This document shows positions 25,434 through 33,356 of a stretch of DNA of 64,000 bases, one piece after another. The notes under the pieces were generated by a model that saw only the letters and a list, made by a program, of their open reading frames with translations, did not search any database and was not told the DNA's origin. The translations under genes were made by a program, and so were the position numbers. The stretch comes from Candidatus Eiseniibacteriota bacterium. GTDB taxonomy: Bacteria > Eisenbacteria > RBG-16-71-46 > CAIMUX01. The stretch spans positions 310,001 through 374,000 of the forward strand of contig JADJQY010000042.1 of NCBI GenBank assembly GCA_016712505.1, written 5' to 3'. Numbering within the stretch: position 1 is the first letter of the stretch; each line of letters starts with the position of its first letter.

Positions 25434-26159
25434 TTACTGAAAGTCCAACGACGCGCCGATCGAGACGCCGACGAAGTCGGTCTTCGACTTGATCGTGGTG
25501 AAGGTGTACCGGTTGCCGTTCGGGCGGACCGATCCTTTCTTCACGTACTCGCCTTCCCCACCGACCATGTAGTTCGCGCGGGCATTGATGAACACGGCGC
25601 GCACACTCGGCTTCTGTGAGGTGCCGGGAGCTTCCCAGACACGGACCTTGAGACCGCCGCCGCCGCCGAAGTTCAGGACGGTGTCCTTGAACTGGGTCAC
25701 GCCGGCGAACGACTCGTCGTTGAGCGAGTTCTTCACGTTGGTTTCGGTGTACAGATAGGTGAAGCCGATCACCCCCTCGACGAAGGGGCGGACAGCGCCC
25801 CGCATCGGCTCGAGCCGGAGGAAGGCCTGGCCGAAGACGAGATTGTTGTCGGTGTCGACCGTGACCGGAATGGGCACGGTGTCGCTGAGCGGGACCTTGT
25901 TGGAGTCGCGCCCCATGAGCATGAATCCGAAGCGGCCGCCCAGGACGGCCGGGCTGTTGGGGGGACGCCAGCCGCCGTCGAGATCGACCCCGATGCCGAC
26001 ATTGTCGACCTGATCCCCGTAGTCCCCGGAGGGGAAACCGAGCGCGAGGCCAAGGCTGCCCTCGAAGCGGCCGGCGGCCTGCGCGGGTGGGGTCAGGGAG
26101 AGAAGTCCCGCGACGAGAAGCGCGGGGGCGAGCGTACGGCGAACCACATGAGCGTTCAT
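25434..26159 (-). CDS. outer-membrane beta-barrel protein
   Basis: A 241-residue exported protein. The signal peptide LAPALLVAGLLSLTPPAQA is followed by alternating beta-strands with Gly and aromatic residues (GRFEGSLGLALGFPSGDYGD, FGFMLMG, VRPFVEGVIGFTYLY, VGVSIGASLDFQ). The C-terminus ends in an amphipathic strand with terminal Phe-Gln, consistent with an OmpW/OmpA-like barrel of about 8 strands. The ATG at 26159 has GGAAGGAGA upstream. The function is unknown; it is a stand-alone gene with its own terminator. Confidence 0.75.
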   Translation of the reverse strand: MNAHVVRRTLAPALLVAGLLSLTPPAQAAGRFEGSLGLALGFPSGDYGDQVDNVGIGVDLDGGWRPPNSPAVLGGRFGFMLMGRDSNKVPLSDTVPIPVTVDTDNNLVFGQAFLRLEPMRGAVRPFVEGVIGFTYLYTETNVKNSLNDESFAGVTQFKDTVLNFGGGGGLKVRVWEAPGTSQKPSVRAVFINARANYMVGGEGEYVKKGSVRPNGNRYTFTTIKSKTDFVGVSIGASLDFQ

Positions 26160-26375
26160 GACAAGAAGTCTCCTTCCAAGGTGCGGGCCGGCAAATGGTG
26201 GCCCGCGGCAGCATACGGCGGGGAGTCCGGCGTCGCTAGTCCCGGGATCGATAGGCGACAGGACGCTACGAAACAGGACTGCACGGGGTTGCCGGGACTC
26301 GTTTATCCTGGGTACTCGGAACCGGATGGCGGGGGCCGAGAACGGCGGACTTGAACCTTGGGGACGGGAGCGGGC

Positions 26376-27668
26376 GTGACCATCGAACAGCAACTCGAGA
26401 TCCTGCTGCGGGGGACCTTCTTCGCGGACGAGGCAGAGGGGACCGACGGGGGGGACGGATTCTCCACCGTGAACACGGCGACGGGCGGAGAGGAGACCGG
26501 CGGACGCTCACTCCGAGCGCAGATGGCGTCCGAGTTGCGGGAGCGCCTCAAGGAAGGCCGACCGCTCCGGGTGTACCTCGGGGCCGATCCGACACGACCG
26601 AGCTTGCACATCGGGCACTTCGTTCCGGTACAGAAACTCCGGGTCTGGCAGGAGCTGGGGCATCAGGTGGTCTTCCTGATCGGGGACTACACCGGCCTGA
26701 TCGGTGACCCCACCGGCCAGAGCAGCGAGCGGAAGCGGTTCACCCATGAGCAGCTGATGGAGATGGCGAAGGACTACACCCAGCAGGTGTTCCGCCTCCT
26801 CGATCCGGAGAAGACCGAGGTGCGGTTCAATGGCGAGTGGCTCTCGAAGCTCAGCTTCGCCCAGATCATCGAGCTCGCGGCGATCTTCCCGCTCAAGTGG
26901 ATCGTCAGCCGGCGCGACTTCGCCGACCGTCTAGCCCGAGGCGAGTCGCTGCGTCTGCACGAGACGCTCTACGCCCTGATGCAGGGCTACGACGCCCACG
27001 CGCTCGAGTGCGACGTCCAGGTGGGGGGCTACGACCAGCACTTCAATCTCCTGGCCGGGCGCTGGATCCAGGAGCACTTCGGGCGGAAGCCGCATATCTG
27101 CTGGACCTACCCGCTCTTGATGGGCACCGACGGACGAAAGATGTCCAAGTCGTACGGCAACTCGATCGACATCCTCGACACGCCGGAGGACATGTACGGA
27201 AAGTGCATGCGCATCTCGGACGACCTGCTGCCCAGCTACATCGATCTCACGACCAACTTCGCCCCGGCGGAGGCGGAAGCGCTGAAGGCCCGCCTGCGTG
27301 AGAAGGGGGTCAATCCGATGGAGATCAAGAAGCAGGTCGCCACCAACCTGGTCACTCAGTACCACGGCGCCGAGGCGGCCCAGGCCGCGGGCGACCAGTT
27401 CCAGCGCGTGGTGCAGGACAAGGCGCTCCCGGACGACATCCCCGAGATTGCGCTGCCGGCGGAGCTAGCCGGCGCACCGATCGCCTGGGTCGACCTGATC
27501 GTGGCGCTCAACCTCGCGGCCAGCAAGGGCGAGGTCCGTCGCCTGATCGCGCAGGGCGGCTTCTACGTCGAGCAGGAGACGATCACCGACCCGGCGGCGA
27601 CCCGCGCCCCCGGCGGCACGACACTCGTTCGCATGGGAAAGCGGCGGTACTTCAAGATCGTCGGGTGA
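26376..27668 (+). CDS. tyrS: tyrosyl-tRNA synthetase
   Basis: A 430-residue class Ic synthetase. PSLHIGHFVPVQKL is the HIGH motif and GRKMSKSYGN the KMSKS loop. VRVYLGAD-type and GGYDQHFNLLAGR segments fit the tyrosine and tRNA site. The last 60 residues (EVRRLIAQGGFYVEQETI) are an S4 RNA-binding domain. The GTG at 26376 has GGGAG 5 nt upstream. The N-terminus carries an unusual Gly/Glu/Thr-rich insertion (about residues 18-45) before the Rossmann fold. It charges tRNA-Tyr in the cytoplasm. Confidence 0.94.
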   Translation: MTIEQQLEILLRGTFFADEAEGTDGGDGFSTVNTATGGEETGGRSLRAQMASELRERLKEGRPLRVYLGADPTRPSLHIGHFVPVQKLRVWQELGHQVVFLIGDYTGLIGDPTGQSSERKRFTHEQLMEMAKDYTQQVFRLLDPEKTEVRFNGEWLSKLSFAQIIELAAIFPLKWIVSRRDFADRLARGESLRLHETLYALMQGYDAHALECDVQVGGYDQHFNLLAGRWIQEHFGRKPHICWTYPLLMGTDGRKMSKSYGNSIDILDTPEDMYGKCMRISDDLLPSYIDLTTNFAPAEAEALKARLREKGVNPMEIKKQVATNLVTQYHGAEAAQAAGDQFQRVVQDKALPDDIPEIALPAELAGAPIAWVDLIVALNLAASKGEVRRLIAQGGFYVEQETITDPAATRAPGGTTLVRMGKRRYFKIVG

Positions 27669-27805
27669 CGGCGCAGCCTCATCCCGTGGACGGCTGGCCA
27701 CGGCGCCGTCGTCGGCACCGAAGTTGCGAGATGGTTGTCATGTCGACGAAGCCACGCCATACTTCTCCGCGGTTCCAAAACGGAACCATGAAGGAGGAGA
27801 ACCAA

Positions 27806-28048
27806 ATGGCAAGCCTCACGATCAAGGGGCTTCCGGATCTCCTGCTGCGCCACCTGAGCCGCAGGGTGGAAGTGCACCGCCGCAGCCTCAACAGCGACGT
27901 AATCCACTGCCTGGAGCGAGCGGTGGAACTCGCTTCGATCGATCCGGAACGTTGGATCGTCGAAACTGAGCAGCTTCGCGCGACGCTAGCCCTTCGCCTC
28001 CCGACAGAGTCGACACTTCGTCGGGCAAAGGGACACGGCCGGCCGTGA
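27806..28048 (+). CDS. FitA/Arc-like ribbon-helix-helix antitoxin
   Basis: An 80-residue protein starting MASLTIKGLPDLLLRHLSRR, a beta-strand plus helix-turn-helix typical of FitA/VapB ribbon-helix-helix antitoxins (VEVHRRSLNSDVIHCLERAV). A strong AAGGAGG precedes the ATG at 27806. Its TGA overlaps the GTG of a broken PIN-domain gene (GTGA), the usual arrangement of vapBC/fitAB operons. With its toxin reduced to a stub, it is an orphan antitoxin or repressor. Confidence 0.85.
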   Translation: MASLTIKGLPDLLLRHLSRRVEVHRRSLNSDVIHCLERAVELASIDPERWIVETEQLRATLALRLPTESTLRRAKGHGRP

Positions 28049-28092
28049 GCGTCGCTGGGACGAACCTGATCTCGTACCTCGCCTACCCCTGA
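28045..28092 (+). pseudogene. stub of a VapC/FitB PIN toxin
   Basis: The 15 codons from the GTG overlapping the antitoxin stop read VSVAGTNLISYLAYP. This matches the first strand of PIN domains (V-x-D-T-N-x-L-I-x-Y-L), with the catalytic Asp changed to Gly, and ends at TGA 28090. The convergent EIIA gene begins immediately (stop at 28083), so the rest of the toxin has been deleted. Confidence 0.6.
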
Positions 28093-28595
28093 CTCATCCG
28101 CTTCACCGCGCGGAGTACCTCGCCCTCGTCCTGGGCTTCCATGAACTCGCGGCGAGCGTCGCGGAAGGAGAAGGCCTCGGCCAGGCTCTTGTAGATCCGG
28201 AGATAGGAGACGTCGTTGTACGGGGGCGCGACCATGATGAAGAACAGGTGCGCCGGCTCGCCGTCGAAACAGTCGAAGTTGACCCCCGGGGTGGAGCGGG
28301 CGAAGCCGATCAGGAAGTCGCGGGCGTGCATCGTGCGCACGTGAGGGATCGCGACCCCGTGGGCAAGGCCGGTGGTGGCCTTCTTCTCGCGATTGACCAG
28401 ATCCTGGAGGAGCTTTCCCTTGTTCCCGACCCGCCCCGAGCGGTCGACCAGGTCGACGAGCTCACCGAGGATCTGCTCCTTCAATTCCCATTGGTAGCGC
28501 TCGAGCGGAGTTTCGCCGAGTTCGGATTCGGGCAACTCCTTGGTCTCGAGTTCGAGCAGGATCAGCTCGGGGCGCAGGAGTCGGGCAAGGTCCAT
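28083..28595 (-). CDS. PTS EIIA component, fructose/mannitol (type 2) family
   Basis: A 170-residue EIIA type 2 domain. LAHGVAIPHVRT carries the phospho-accepting His85. EQILGELVDLV, LLQDLVNREKKATTG and LFFIMVAPPYNDVSYLRIYKSLAEAF are further family marks. No EIIB, EIIC, HPr or EI gene is nearby, so this is probably a regulatory PtsN-like protein, not part of a complete sugar permease. It follows the probable BMC gene by 23 nt on the same strand. Confidence 0.9.
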   Translation of the reverse strand: MDLARLLRPELILLELETKELPESELGETPLERYQWELKEQILGELVDLVDRSGRVGNKGKLLQDLVNREKKATTGLAHGVAIPHVRTMHARDFLIGFARSTPGVNFDCFDGEPAHLFFIMVAPPYNDVSYLRIYKSLAEAFSFRDARREFMEAQDEGEVLRAVKRMSQG

Positions 28596-28618
28596 CGGCG
28601 TCTGGTTCCCGGCGGGGG

Positions 28619-29242
28619 CTAGGACTTGGTGGTGCGACCGCCGAGCGAGCCGAGACAGCGTTCGGCGGCGGCGGCGGCGGCATCGATGTCGGCCTCGCCG
28701 CCCGCGAGGTAGAGGCGGCCGAAGGCGCCGATCGGATTCATGTCGACCAGCTGGATGCGTGCGGCCTTCTCCGCCTCGTTCGCCGCCAGGACGGCATAGG
28801 CGGCCGGCTCGGTCTCCAGGATGTAGAGCGACTGACCGGGCAGGATCATCGAGCCGTAGCGGGTCCGGTTGATGAGCTGCGTGTGGTACGACTCGATCGA
28901 ACGGATGATCTGCGAGGAGACGAGGCGCGGCTTCATCCGATCATTCTCGGTCCGCTCGATGCTGCGGAGCACCGCCTCGCCGGCCTGGCGAACCTCGCCC
29001 TGATCCTCGTGGTGCACCTCCATGATGCCGAAGGCGCGCTCGACCGCAATGGTCGCAGGCTGACAACGGGTCGACTTCAGCGCCTGGTCCAGCAGCCGGT
29101 GGATGGCGATCCCGGGGGCAATCTCGATCCAGAGGGCGGCGACGCCGGTGACGGGGAGAAACCCGCGCGACGTGGTCCCGACCAGCGCCGCGAGCTGCGG
29201 CTGCAGGTTGTCCAGAAAGGCGTAGGTGCGTAGTTCAATCAT
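28619..29242 (-). CDS. probable tandem bacterial-microcompartment (BMC) domain protein
   Basis: A 207-residue protein with two similar halves. The second half reads YILETEPAAYAVLAANEAEKAARIQLVD, then GAFGRLYLAGGEADIDAAAA, the beta-alpha-beta pattern of a BMC shell domain. The first half (IHRLLDQALKSTRCQPATIAVE ... GEVRQAGEAVL, shown in parts) is a more divergent copy. Proteins of this type form trimeric pseudohexameric shell tiles. No microcompartment enzyme, BMC-H or BMC-P gene lies in the window. ATG 29240-29242 is preferred over the adjacent GTG. The assignment rests on the sequence pattern only. Confidence 0.6.
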   Translation of the reverse strand: MIELRTYAFLDNLQPQLAALVGTTSRGFLPVTGVAALWIEIAPGIAIHRLLDQALKSTRCQPATIAVERAFGIMEVHHEDQGEVRQAGEAVLRSIERTENDRMKPRLVSSQIIRSIESYHTQLINRTRYGSMILPGQSLYILETEPAAYAVLAANEAEKAARIQLVDMNPIGAFGRLYLAGGEADIDAAAAAAERCLGSLGGRTTKS

Positions 29243-29377
29243 CACGCGATGCTAGGATTCGAGAACCCGGGTGTCAACGAATGCAGCACGACGGGTGACG
29301 TTTCGCCCCAACTCTAGCCGGTCCGGGGCCGCTCGAGCGTGATTCCAGGCACGCGGTGTCCTCCCCGGAGCTGCGGC

Positions 29378-30364
29378 TCAGTTCTCGGTCTCGTCGTGCT
29401 CGGGGAGTCGCTCGACACCGAGCCACTCGATCATGGCCTGCGTTTCGATCTCAGGAACGCTGAGGAAGAGCGCGAGACGGTCGCGCTCGAGCAGGCGGTG
29501 CGCCCAGGCGGCGATGGCAAGGTGCACGTAGCGTGCGGGCAGCGCGGGCTTGAGCGCCGGCGCCTCGGACTCGGCCGGGGCTCCACTCGAGGCGGACGCA
29601 CGAGGAGCAGGGATCTCCAGTCCGAACTGGGCCAGGCGGCGCGCGATCAGGACCTCGGGCACGCCAAAGAGGGCGGTCAGGACATCGAGGCGGGGCGGGG
29701 TTCCGGCTTCCGCCGCCCGCTCCGCGAGCTCGACTTGCGGGAGGAGCAGCGAAAGGGCGAACTGATCGGCGCGGCGCTCCTCCAGCGAGGCGCTCCGGTT
29801 GGCAAAGCTCCGCGGGTCCCAGCGGCAGCAACGAGAGCGATACGGATCGACATCGATCACCAGATGGGCCAGTTCGTGCGCCAGGATGAACGAAGCCTCG
29901 CGCGTCTCCTGGTCCGCCCCGACGAGGATCGCCGGGCCGATCTCGCCCTCGAAGCAGAAGCCGCCGTGAAGGTCCCCCTCCGGCGTCTGATTGGCATGGA
30001 CGACCTTGATCCCCATCTCCTCGAGCTGGTGATGCAGTTCGGCCGCGGGGTAATCGTCAAAGGCGAACAGATCGAGTTCGGAGCGGGCGAGCCGATCGCC
30101 GTGCTCCTCGGGGTCGACCTCGGACTCGACCCGGAGCGCCTCGGGATGAACCGGAAGCTCGAAGCGGACGTCGCCGTCGATCAGCCGCTCGAGGAAAGCA
30201 AAGTTCGCCACCCGGTCGAGGAAGGCCGCGACGAGCTCGCCGGCATCGGTGTTGAGGGGCGGGCGATCGAGGAACGCCTCGAGCCACTTGCGTCGCCGCG
30301 CCTGCGTCTCGGGTCGGAACGGGTAGTCGGGGTGATCCTCGAGCCGCGGATGGAGGTGGCTCAT
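29378..30364 (-). CDS. ImmA/IrrE-like zinc metallopeptidase
   Basis: A 328-residue protein. EASFILAHELAHLVIDVD is the HExxH zinc site in its HELAH form, and SLEERRADQFALSLLLP supplies the downstream Glu-Ala-Asp motif of ImmA/IrrE (COG2856) peptidases. The N-terminal 100 residues and the helical C-terminal part are not recognised. Family members cleave phage or ICE repressors, or the DdrO repressor after DNA damage. Its ATG overlaps the BtpA stop (ATGA). No XRE-type repressor is adjacent, so the target is unknown. Confidence 0.85.
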   Translation of the reverse strand: MSHLHPRLEDHPDYPFRPETQARRRKWLEAFLDRPPLNTDAGELVAAFLDRVANFAFLERLIDGDVRFELPVHPEALRVESEVDPEEHGDRLARSELDLFAFDDYPAAELHHQLEEMGIKVVHANQTPEGDLHGGFCFEGEIGPAILVGADQETREASFILAHELAHLVIDVDPYRSRCCRWDPRSFANRSASLEERRADQFALSLLLPQVELAERAAEAGTPPRLDVLTALFGVPEVLIARRLAQFGLEIPAPRASASSGAPAESEAPALKPALPARYVHLAIAAWAHRLLERDRLALFLSVPEIETQAMIEWLGVERLPEHDETEN

Positions 30365-31170
30365 CGGCGCCCGCCGGCCGGTTTGCCCTGGGCGGCCTGC
30401 AGGAAGGCGCGCACCCGGGACCGGTCGATCGGACCGGTGGTCTCTCCGTCGCGCTTCCAGCTCGTGCCGACGATAGCACCGTCGGCCTTCCCTGCGAGCT
30501 GAGCGACATTCTCACGCGAGGCCCCGCTGGCGATCCAGAGGCGTGCACCGCGAGCGGCCCGACGCGCCTCCGCCAGGAACTCGAGATCGGGCGGCTCCCC
30601 GGTGCGCGCTCCGGTGAGTAGCACCGCGTCCGCTCCGCCGCGTTCGACCAGGTCGGCGATCTCGTCGGCGAGAGAGAACTCAGCCAGCGGGCGGCCATGC
30701 TTCACCCGGACATCGGCGAAGATCGCGACCTCCGGGGCGAACTGTGCGCGGAGGCGGGCGATATCGTGCGCCCTCCCCTGCAGCAGCCCCTGATCGGTCA
30801 CCGTGGCGCCGGTCAAGACGTTGACCCGGATGAACTGGGCACCGGTGGCGGCGGCGATGGCAATGGCCGATCGGCCGTCGTTTCGGAGGACATTGACCCC
30901 GACCGGCACGGCGGTCGACTCGATCACCTCGGAGACCGCACGCGTCATCGCGGCAATCGTGATCGGCGGCACCTCGTCGGGATAGAACGGTGCATCGCCG
31001 AAGTTCTCCACCATCAGGCCGTCGACCCCCTCCTCGACCAGGAGTTGGGCCTCGTCCCGGGCGCGGGCAAGCACCACCTCGAGGGAGCCCTCGTAACGAG
31101 GGCTCCCCGGCAGTGGCTGAAGATGGATCATCCCGACGATGGGAAACTTCGAACGAAAGGTTGGGCGCAC
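30361..31170 (-). CDS. BtpA/SgcQ family (beta/alpha)8 protein
   Basis: A 269-residue protein. Family motifs are FPIVGMIHLQPLPGSPRY at the N-terminus, GVDGLMVENFGDAPFYPDEV, VPVGVNVLRND, FIRVNVLTGATVTDQGL, ADAVLLTGARTG and GAIVGTSWKRDGE. In cyanobacteria BtpA affects photosystem I stability; elsewhere (SgcQ) the family appears in sugar operons with PTS genes, and a TIM-barrel enzyme is expected. The GTG at 31170 lies 2 nt after the barrel-protein stop. The downstream EIIA gene fits a carbohydrate-related context, loosely. Confidence 0.9.
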   Translation of the reverse strand: MRPTFRSKFPIVGMIHLQPLPGSPRYEGSLEVVLARARDEAQLLVEEGVDGLMVENFGDAPFYPDEVPPITIAAMTRAVSEVIESTAVPVGVNVLRNDGRSAIAIAAATGAQFIRVNVLTGATVTDQGLLQGRAHDIARLRAQFAPEVAIFADVRVKHGRPLAEFSLADEIADLVERGGADAVLLTGARTGEPPDLEFLAEARRAARGARLWIASGASRENVAQLAGKADGAIVGTSWKRDGETTGPIDRSRVRAFLQAAQGKPAGGRR

Positions 31171-31172
31171 GA

Positions 31173-31712
31173 TCAGCGCGCCGAGAAGGTATAACCGGCC
31201 ATCACCTTGAGATCGGGGTAGTCGTCGATGATTCCGACCTTGAGGTCGAAGAAGAACGGGTTCTCCCCGGGAAGCCGGTAACCCACGATCCCGGCGATCC
31301 CGAGCTCGGTGTCGTCGTTGTCGACCTTCGTGTCGCCGGTGTCGACATTGACGTAGACCAGACTCAGGGTGCCGCCGAAGTAGAACTCGCCTGCGCCGGA
31401 AAGCGGCTGCCGGTAGACGATGTCCGGATTGAGGGTGAAAACGGTGACGTCATCCCCAAGCCCGATGTCGCAATTGGGAACCAGGTAGAGGTTCTCCGCC
31501 ATTTCTCCCAACTCGAGGTGCATGCCGAGGACGAACTGATCCGGATCGGACGACAGCCCGCCGCGCACACCCCAGCCTTCGTAGGTGAGCGCGCTTGCCT
31601 CGGCGGCTCCTGCCACGGTCAGCATGGTCACGGCCGCGCCCAGAATCCCGAGGCCCAGAACCCCGAAGCCCGGAATCCCGGCGCAGCGTCCGATCCCACT
31701 CTTCTTCTTCAT
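31173..31712 (-). CDS. small exported beta-barrel protein
   Basis: A 179-residue protein. MKKKSGIGRC is followed by a hydrophobic signal segment that contains GIPGF, GVLGL and GILGA pentads, encoded by a 15-bp repeat. The mature part is rich in amphipathic strands (VRGGLSSDPDQFVLGMHLEL, GEFYFGGTLSLVYVNVD, FFFDLKVGIIDDYPDL) and ends KVMAGYTFSAR. An outer-membrane barrel is likely. The ATG at 31712 has GGGAG upstream. It is first in the series running through BtpA, ImmA and perhaps BMC/EIIA. Confidence 0.7.
   Translation of the reverse strand: MKKKSGIGRCAGIPGFGVLGLGILGAAVTMLTVAGAAEASALTYEGWGVRGGLSSDPDQFVLGMHLELGEMAENLYLVPNCDIGLGDDVTVFTLNPDIVYRQPLSGAGEFYFGGTLSLVYVNVDTGDTKVDNDDTELGIAGIVGYRLPGENPFFFDLKVGIIDDYPDLKVMAGYTFSAR
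31638..31682. repeat. three 15-bp units in a signal-peptide coding region
   Basis: GCCCAGAATCCCGAG, GCCCAGAACCCCGAA and GCCCGGAATCCCGGC are consecutive units. They encode the pentads G-I/V-L/P-G in the hydrophobic core of the signal peptide of the beta-barrel gene. Confidence 0.85.
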
Positions 31713-31795
31713 GTCGCTCCCTTTCTCCCCCGCCGTGCGGGGCAGTCCACGGACCGCCTTGCAGGCCGGAGTGTCGCCTCGCACGGCGGACGGGG

Positions 31796-32365
31796 TCAAG
31801 GGGCGGGGGCCGGAGCGGCGGAGCTCAAGCCGTCGTCCTCGTCGTACTCCTCGGCGAGGCGCCGGGGCTGCTCTGTTCCGGAATCGGTCTCGGGAAGGTC
31901 ATTGCCCGGCGGGGAAGGAGGATCCGAGGGATCATTTTTGCGAATGGTGCGCATCTGCTCGCGCGTCAGGCGCAATTCCTGCGCAACCGCGGTATCGGTC
32001 CGCGCGGAAGTGAGCCGGTAGGCGTGGCAGATCATCGGCCGCGTGATCCGCGCCTTCCGGTCCGCCCAGGGCACGCAACAAGACAGGACGTGCCCGTCTT
32101 CGCACTCGGTCCGGGGTACCCGGGCCTCGATGAAGGTGGGGAGGCCCCAGAGATTCAGGTGCCGCCAGCGGCGACGTTGACTGTCATAGGTCCGCGCCGG
32201 TTCTCCGCAGCGGGGACAATGGCGGCGGCACTCCGCCCGCGGCACGAGGTGAACCACCACCCCGTCTTCGAAACCCTCCCAACCGATGCGGGCGATCGCC
32301 CAGCTTTCTCCCAGGTTCAGTTCACTCGCCAGTCGGCGGACGATCTCCTGCGGCAACTCCAGCAT
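31796..32365 (-). CDS. orphan ISL3-transposase-type zinc-ribbon/HTH protein
   Basis: A 189-residue protein. The N-terminal part resembles ISL3-family transposases: GVVVHLVPRAECRRHCPRCG (zinc ribbon), RRRWRHLNLWGLPTFIEARV, a second Cys cluster, VPWADRKARITRP, and a following HTH-like stretch ending LRLTREQMRTIRK. The DDE catalytic domain is absent; it is replaced by an acidic Pro/Glu/Asp tail ending SSAAPAPAP. An AGGAGA site and normal codon use suggest a functional, domesticated DNA-binding protein and not debris. No terminal inverted repeats were seen around it. Confidence 0.75.
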   Translation of the reverse strand: MLELPQEIVRRLASELNLGESWAIARIGWEGFEDGVVVHLVPRAECRRHCPRCGEPARTYDSQRRRWRHLNLWGLPTFIEARVPRTECEDGHVLSCCVPWADRKARITRPMICHAYRLTSARTDTAVAQELRLTREQMRTIRKNDPSDPPSPPGNDLPETDSGTEQPRRLAEEYDEDDGLSSAAPAPAP

Positions 32366-32480
32366 TCTGTCTCTCCTGTCCTACACTGGACTCACTTACC
32401 GTCGCCCGGATAGACGCCGGCGCTCTAACTTGGAGAAGCGAGAATTCGAGTGGAAAACCGCAGAAAAAGTGTGGGCAGGG

Positions 32481-32515
32481 CAAAAAAAGCGGGCCGGGGC
32501 GGAGGGCCCCGGCCC
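32481..32515 (-). terminator. intrinsic terminator of the Hsp20 gene
   Basis: GGGCCGGGGC (32491-32500) pairs with GCCCCGGCCC (32506-32515) around GGAGG. On the minus strand the hairpin is followed by GCTTTTTTTG, a clear U-tract. It lies 131 nt beyond the Hsp20 stop codon. Confidence 0.85.
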
Positions 32516-32645
32516 TTGGTGTTTGGCTCCAAGGAACCCAGTCTAGACCGGGTTGAAAGAGAGCTTTTGACCCTGTGGACCGCAGGGGCGGACGGTTCGA
32601 CCGGCGCCGGATCGGCACCGGTCGACCGCCCGTGCGGGAAAGTGG

Positions 32646-33104
32646 TTAGCGAACCTGGACTTCGATCTTCCGCGGCTGCGCCTCGGGCACGAACGGGAGC
32701 TTGAGCCCCAGCACCCCGTTCTCCATCACTGCCTCGATGGCGTCGGCGTTGATCTCCTTCGCCAGGCGGAGCGAGCGGCTGAACTTGCCGGACCACCGCT
32801 CGCGGTGATGCACCTTCCCTTCGGTCGCCTCGGTCTCGACCTTCTTCTCCCCGCTGATCGACAGGAGCCCATCGTGGAGGGTGATCTGAAGGTCATCCTT
32901 GGTCAGGCCGGGGAGGTCCATCCGGAGCTGGTAGTGATCCCCCCGCTCCTCGATGTCCATCGGCGGAGTGAGCGCCCTGGTGGTCCAGGCGTCCCGTCCA
33001 AAGGCACGTTCGAAGAGGCGGTCTATCTCACGGTCGAAAGTCTCGGCCGGGCTCGCGGGGTTGGCGACTGCCAGGGTGCGGGGCTGGAAGCGAATGAGTG
33101 ACAT
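32646..33104 (-). CDS. Hsp20/alpha-crystallin small heat-shock protein
   Basis: A 152-residue small heat-shock protein. Residues about 46-140 are the alpha-crystallin domain (PPMDIEERGDHYQLRMDLPG, LQITLHDGLLSISGEKK, RWSGKFSRSLRLAKEINADA, ENGVLGLKLPFVP). The C-terminal PRKIEVQ carries an IxV-type oligomerisation motif. It is an ATP-independent holdase in the cytoplasm. The start has AAGGAG at a suitable distance, and an inverted repeat lies 68-91 nt upstream. It is monocistronic with its own terminator. Confidence 0.95.
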   Translation of the reverse strand: MSLIRFQPRTLAVANPASPAETFDREIDRLFERAFGRDAWTTRALTPPMDIEERGDHYQLRMDLPGLTKDDLQITLHDGLLSISGEKKVETEATEGKVHHRERWSGKFSRSLRLAKEINADAIEAVMENGVLGLKLPFVPEAQPRKIEVQVR

Positions 33105-33171
33105 GGTAGATCTCCTTCTTCTCTCAATCTGGATGGGTCGTCAGTTGGCCGCCGGCGTCCGGCGAGCATCA

Positions 33172-33195
33172 CGTCTGCATCCCAGTGTGCAGACG
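33172..33195. promoter_or_regulatory. inverted repeat upstream of Hsp20
   Basis: CGTCTGCA (33172-33179) and TGCAGACG (33188-33195) are exact complements with an 8-nt spacer, about 70 nt before the Hsp20 start. The layout recalls the HrcA operator CIRCE (arms of 9, spacer of 9), but the sequence differs. It is a candidate heat-shock operator or a 5'-UTR structure. Confidence 0.45.
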
Positions 33196-33356
33196 ACGTG
33201 CCAGCCATGGACGGAAAAACGAAGAAATCAGCAACTAGAAGCAATAAAATGGATTGCGACCTTCGAGCCCGGCGCTCGTCCCACGCGGAAGCGCAGAAAT
33301 CGACCCGCAGAAGAGAATTGTTTCGTTTTGGAGCGCTGCAGAGCGAATCAATGGTT

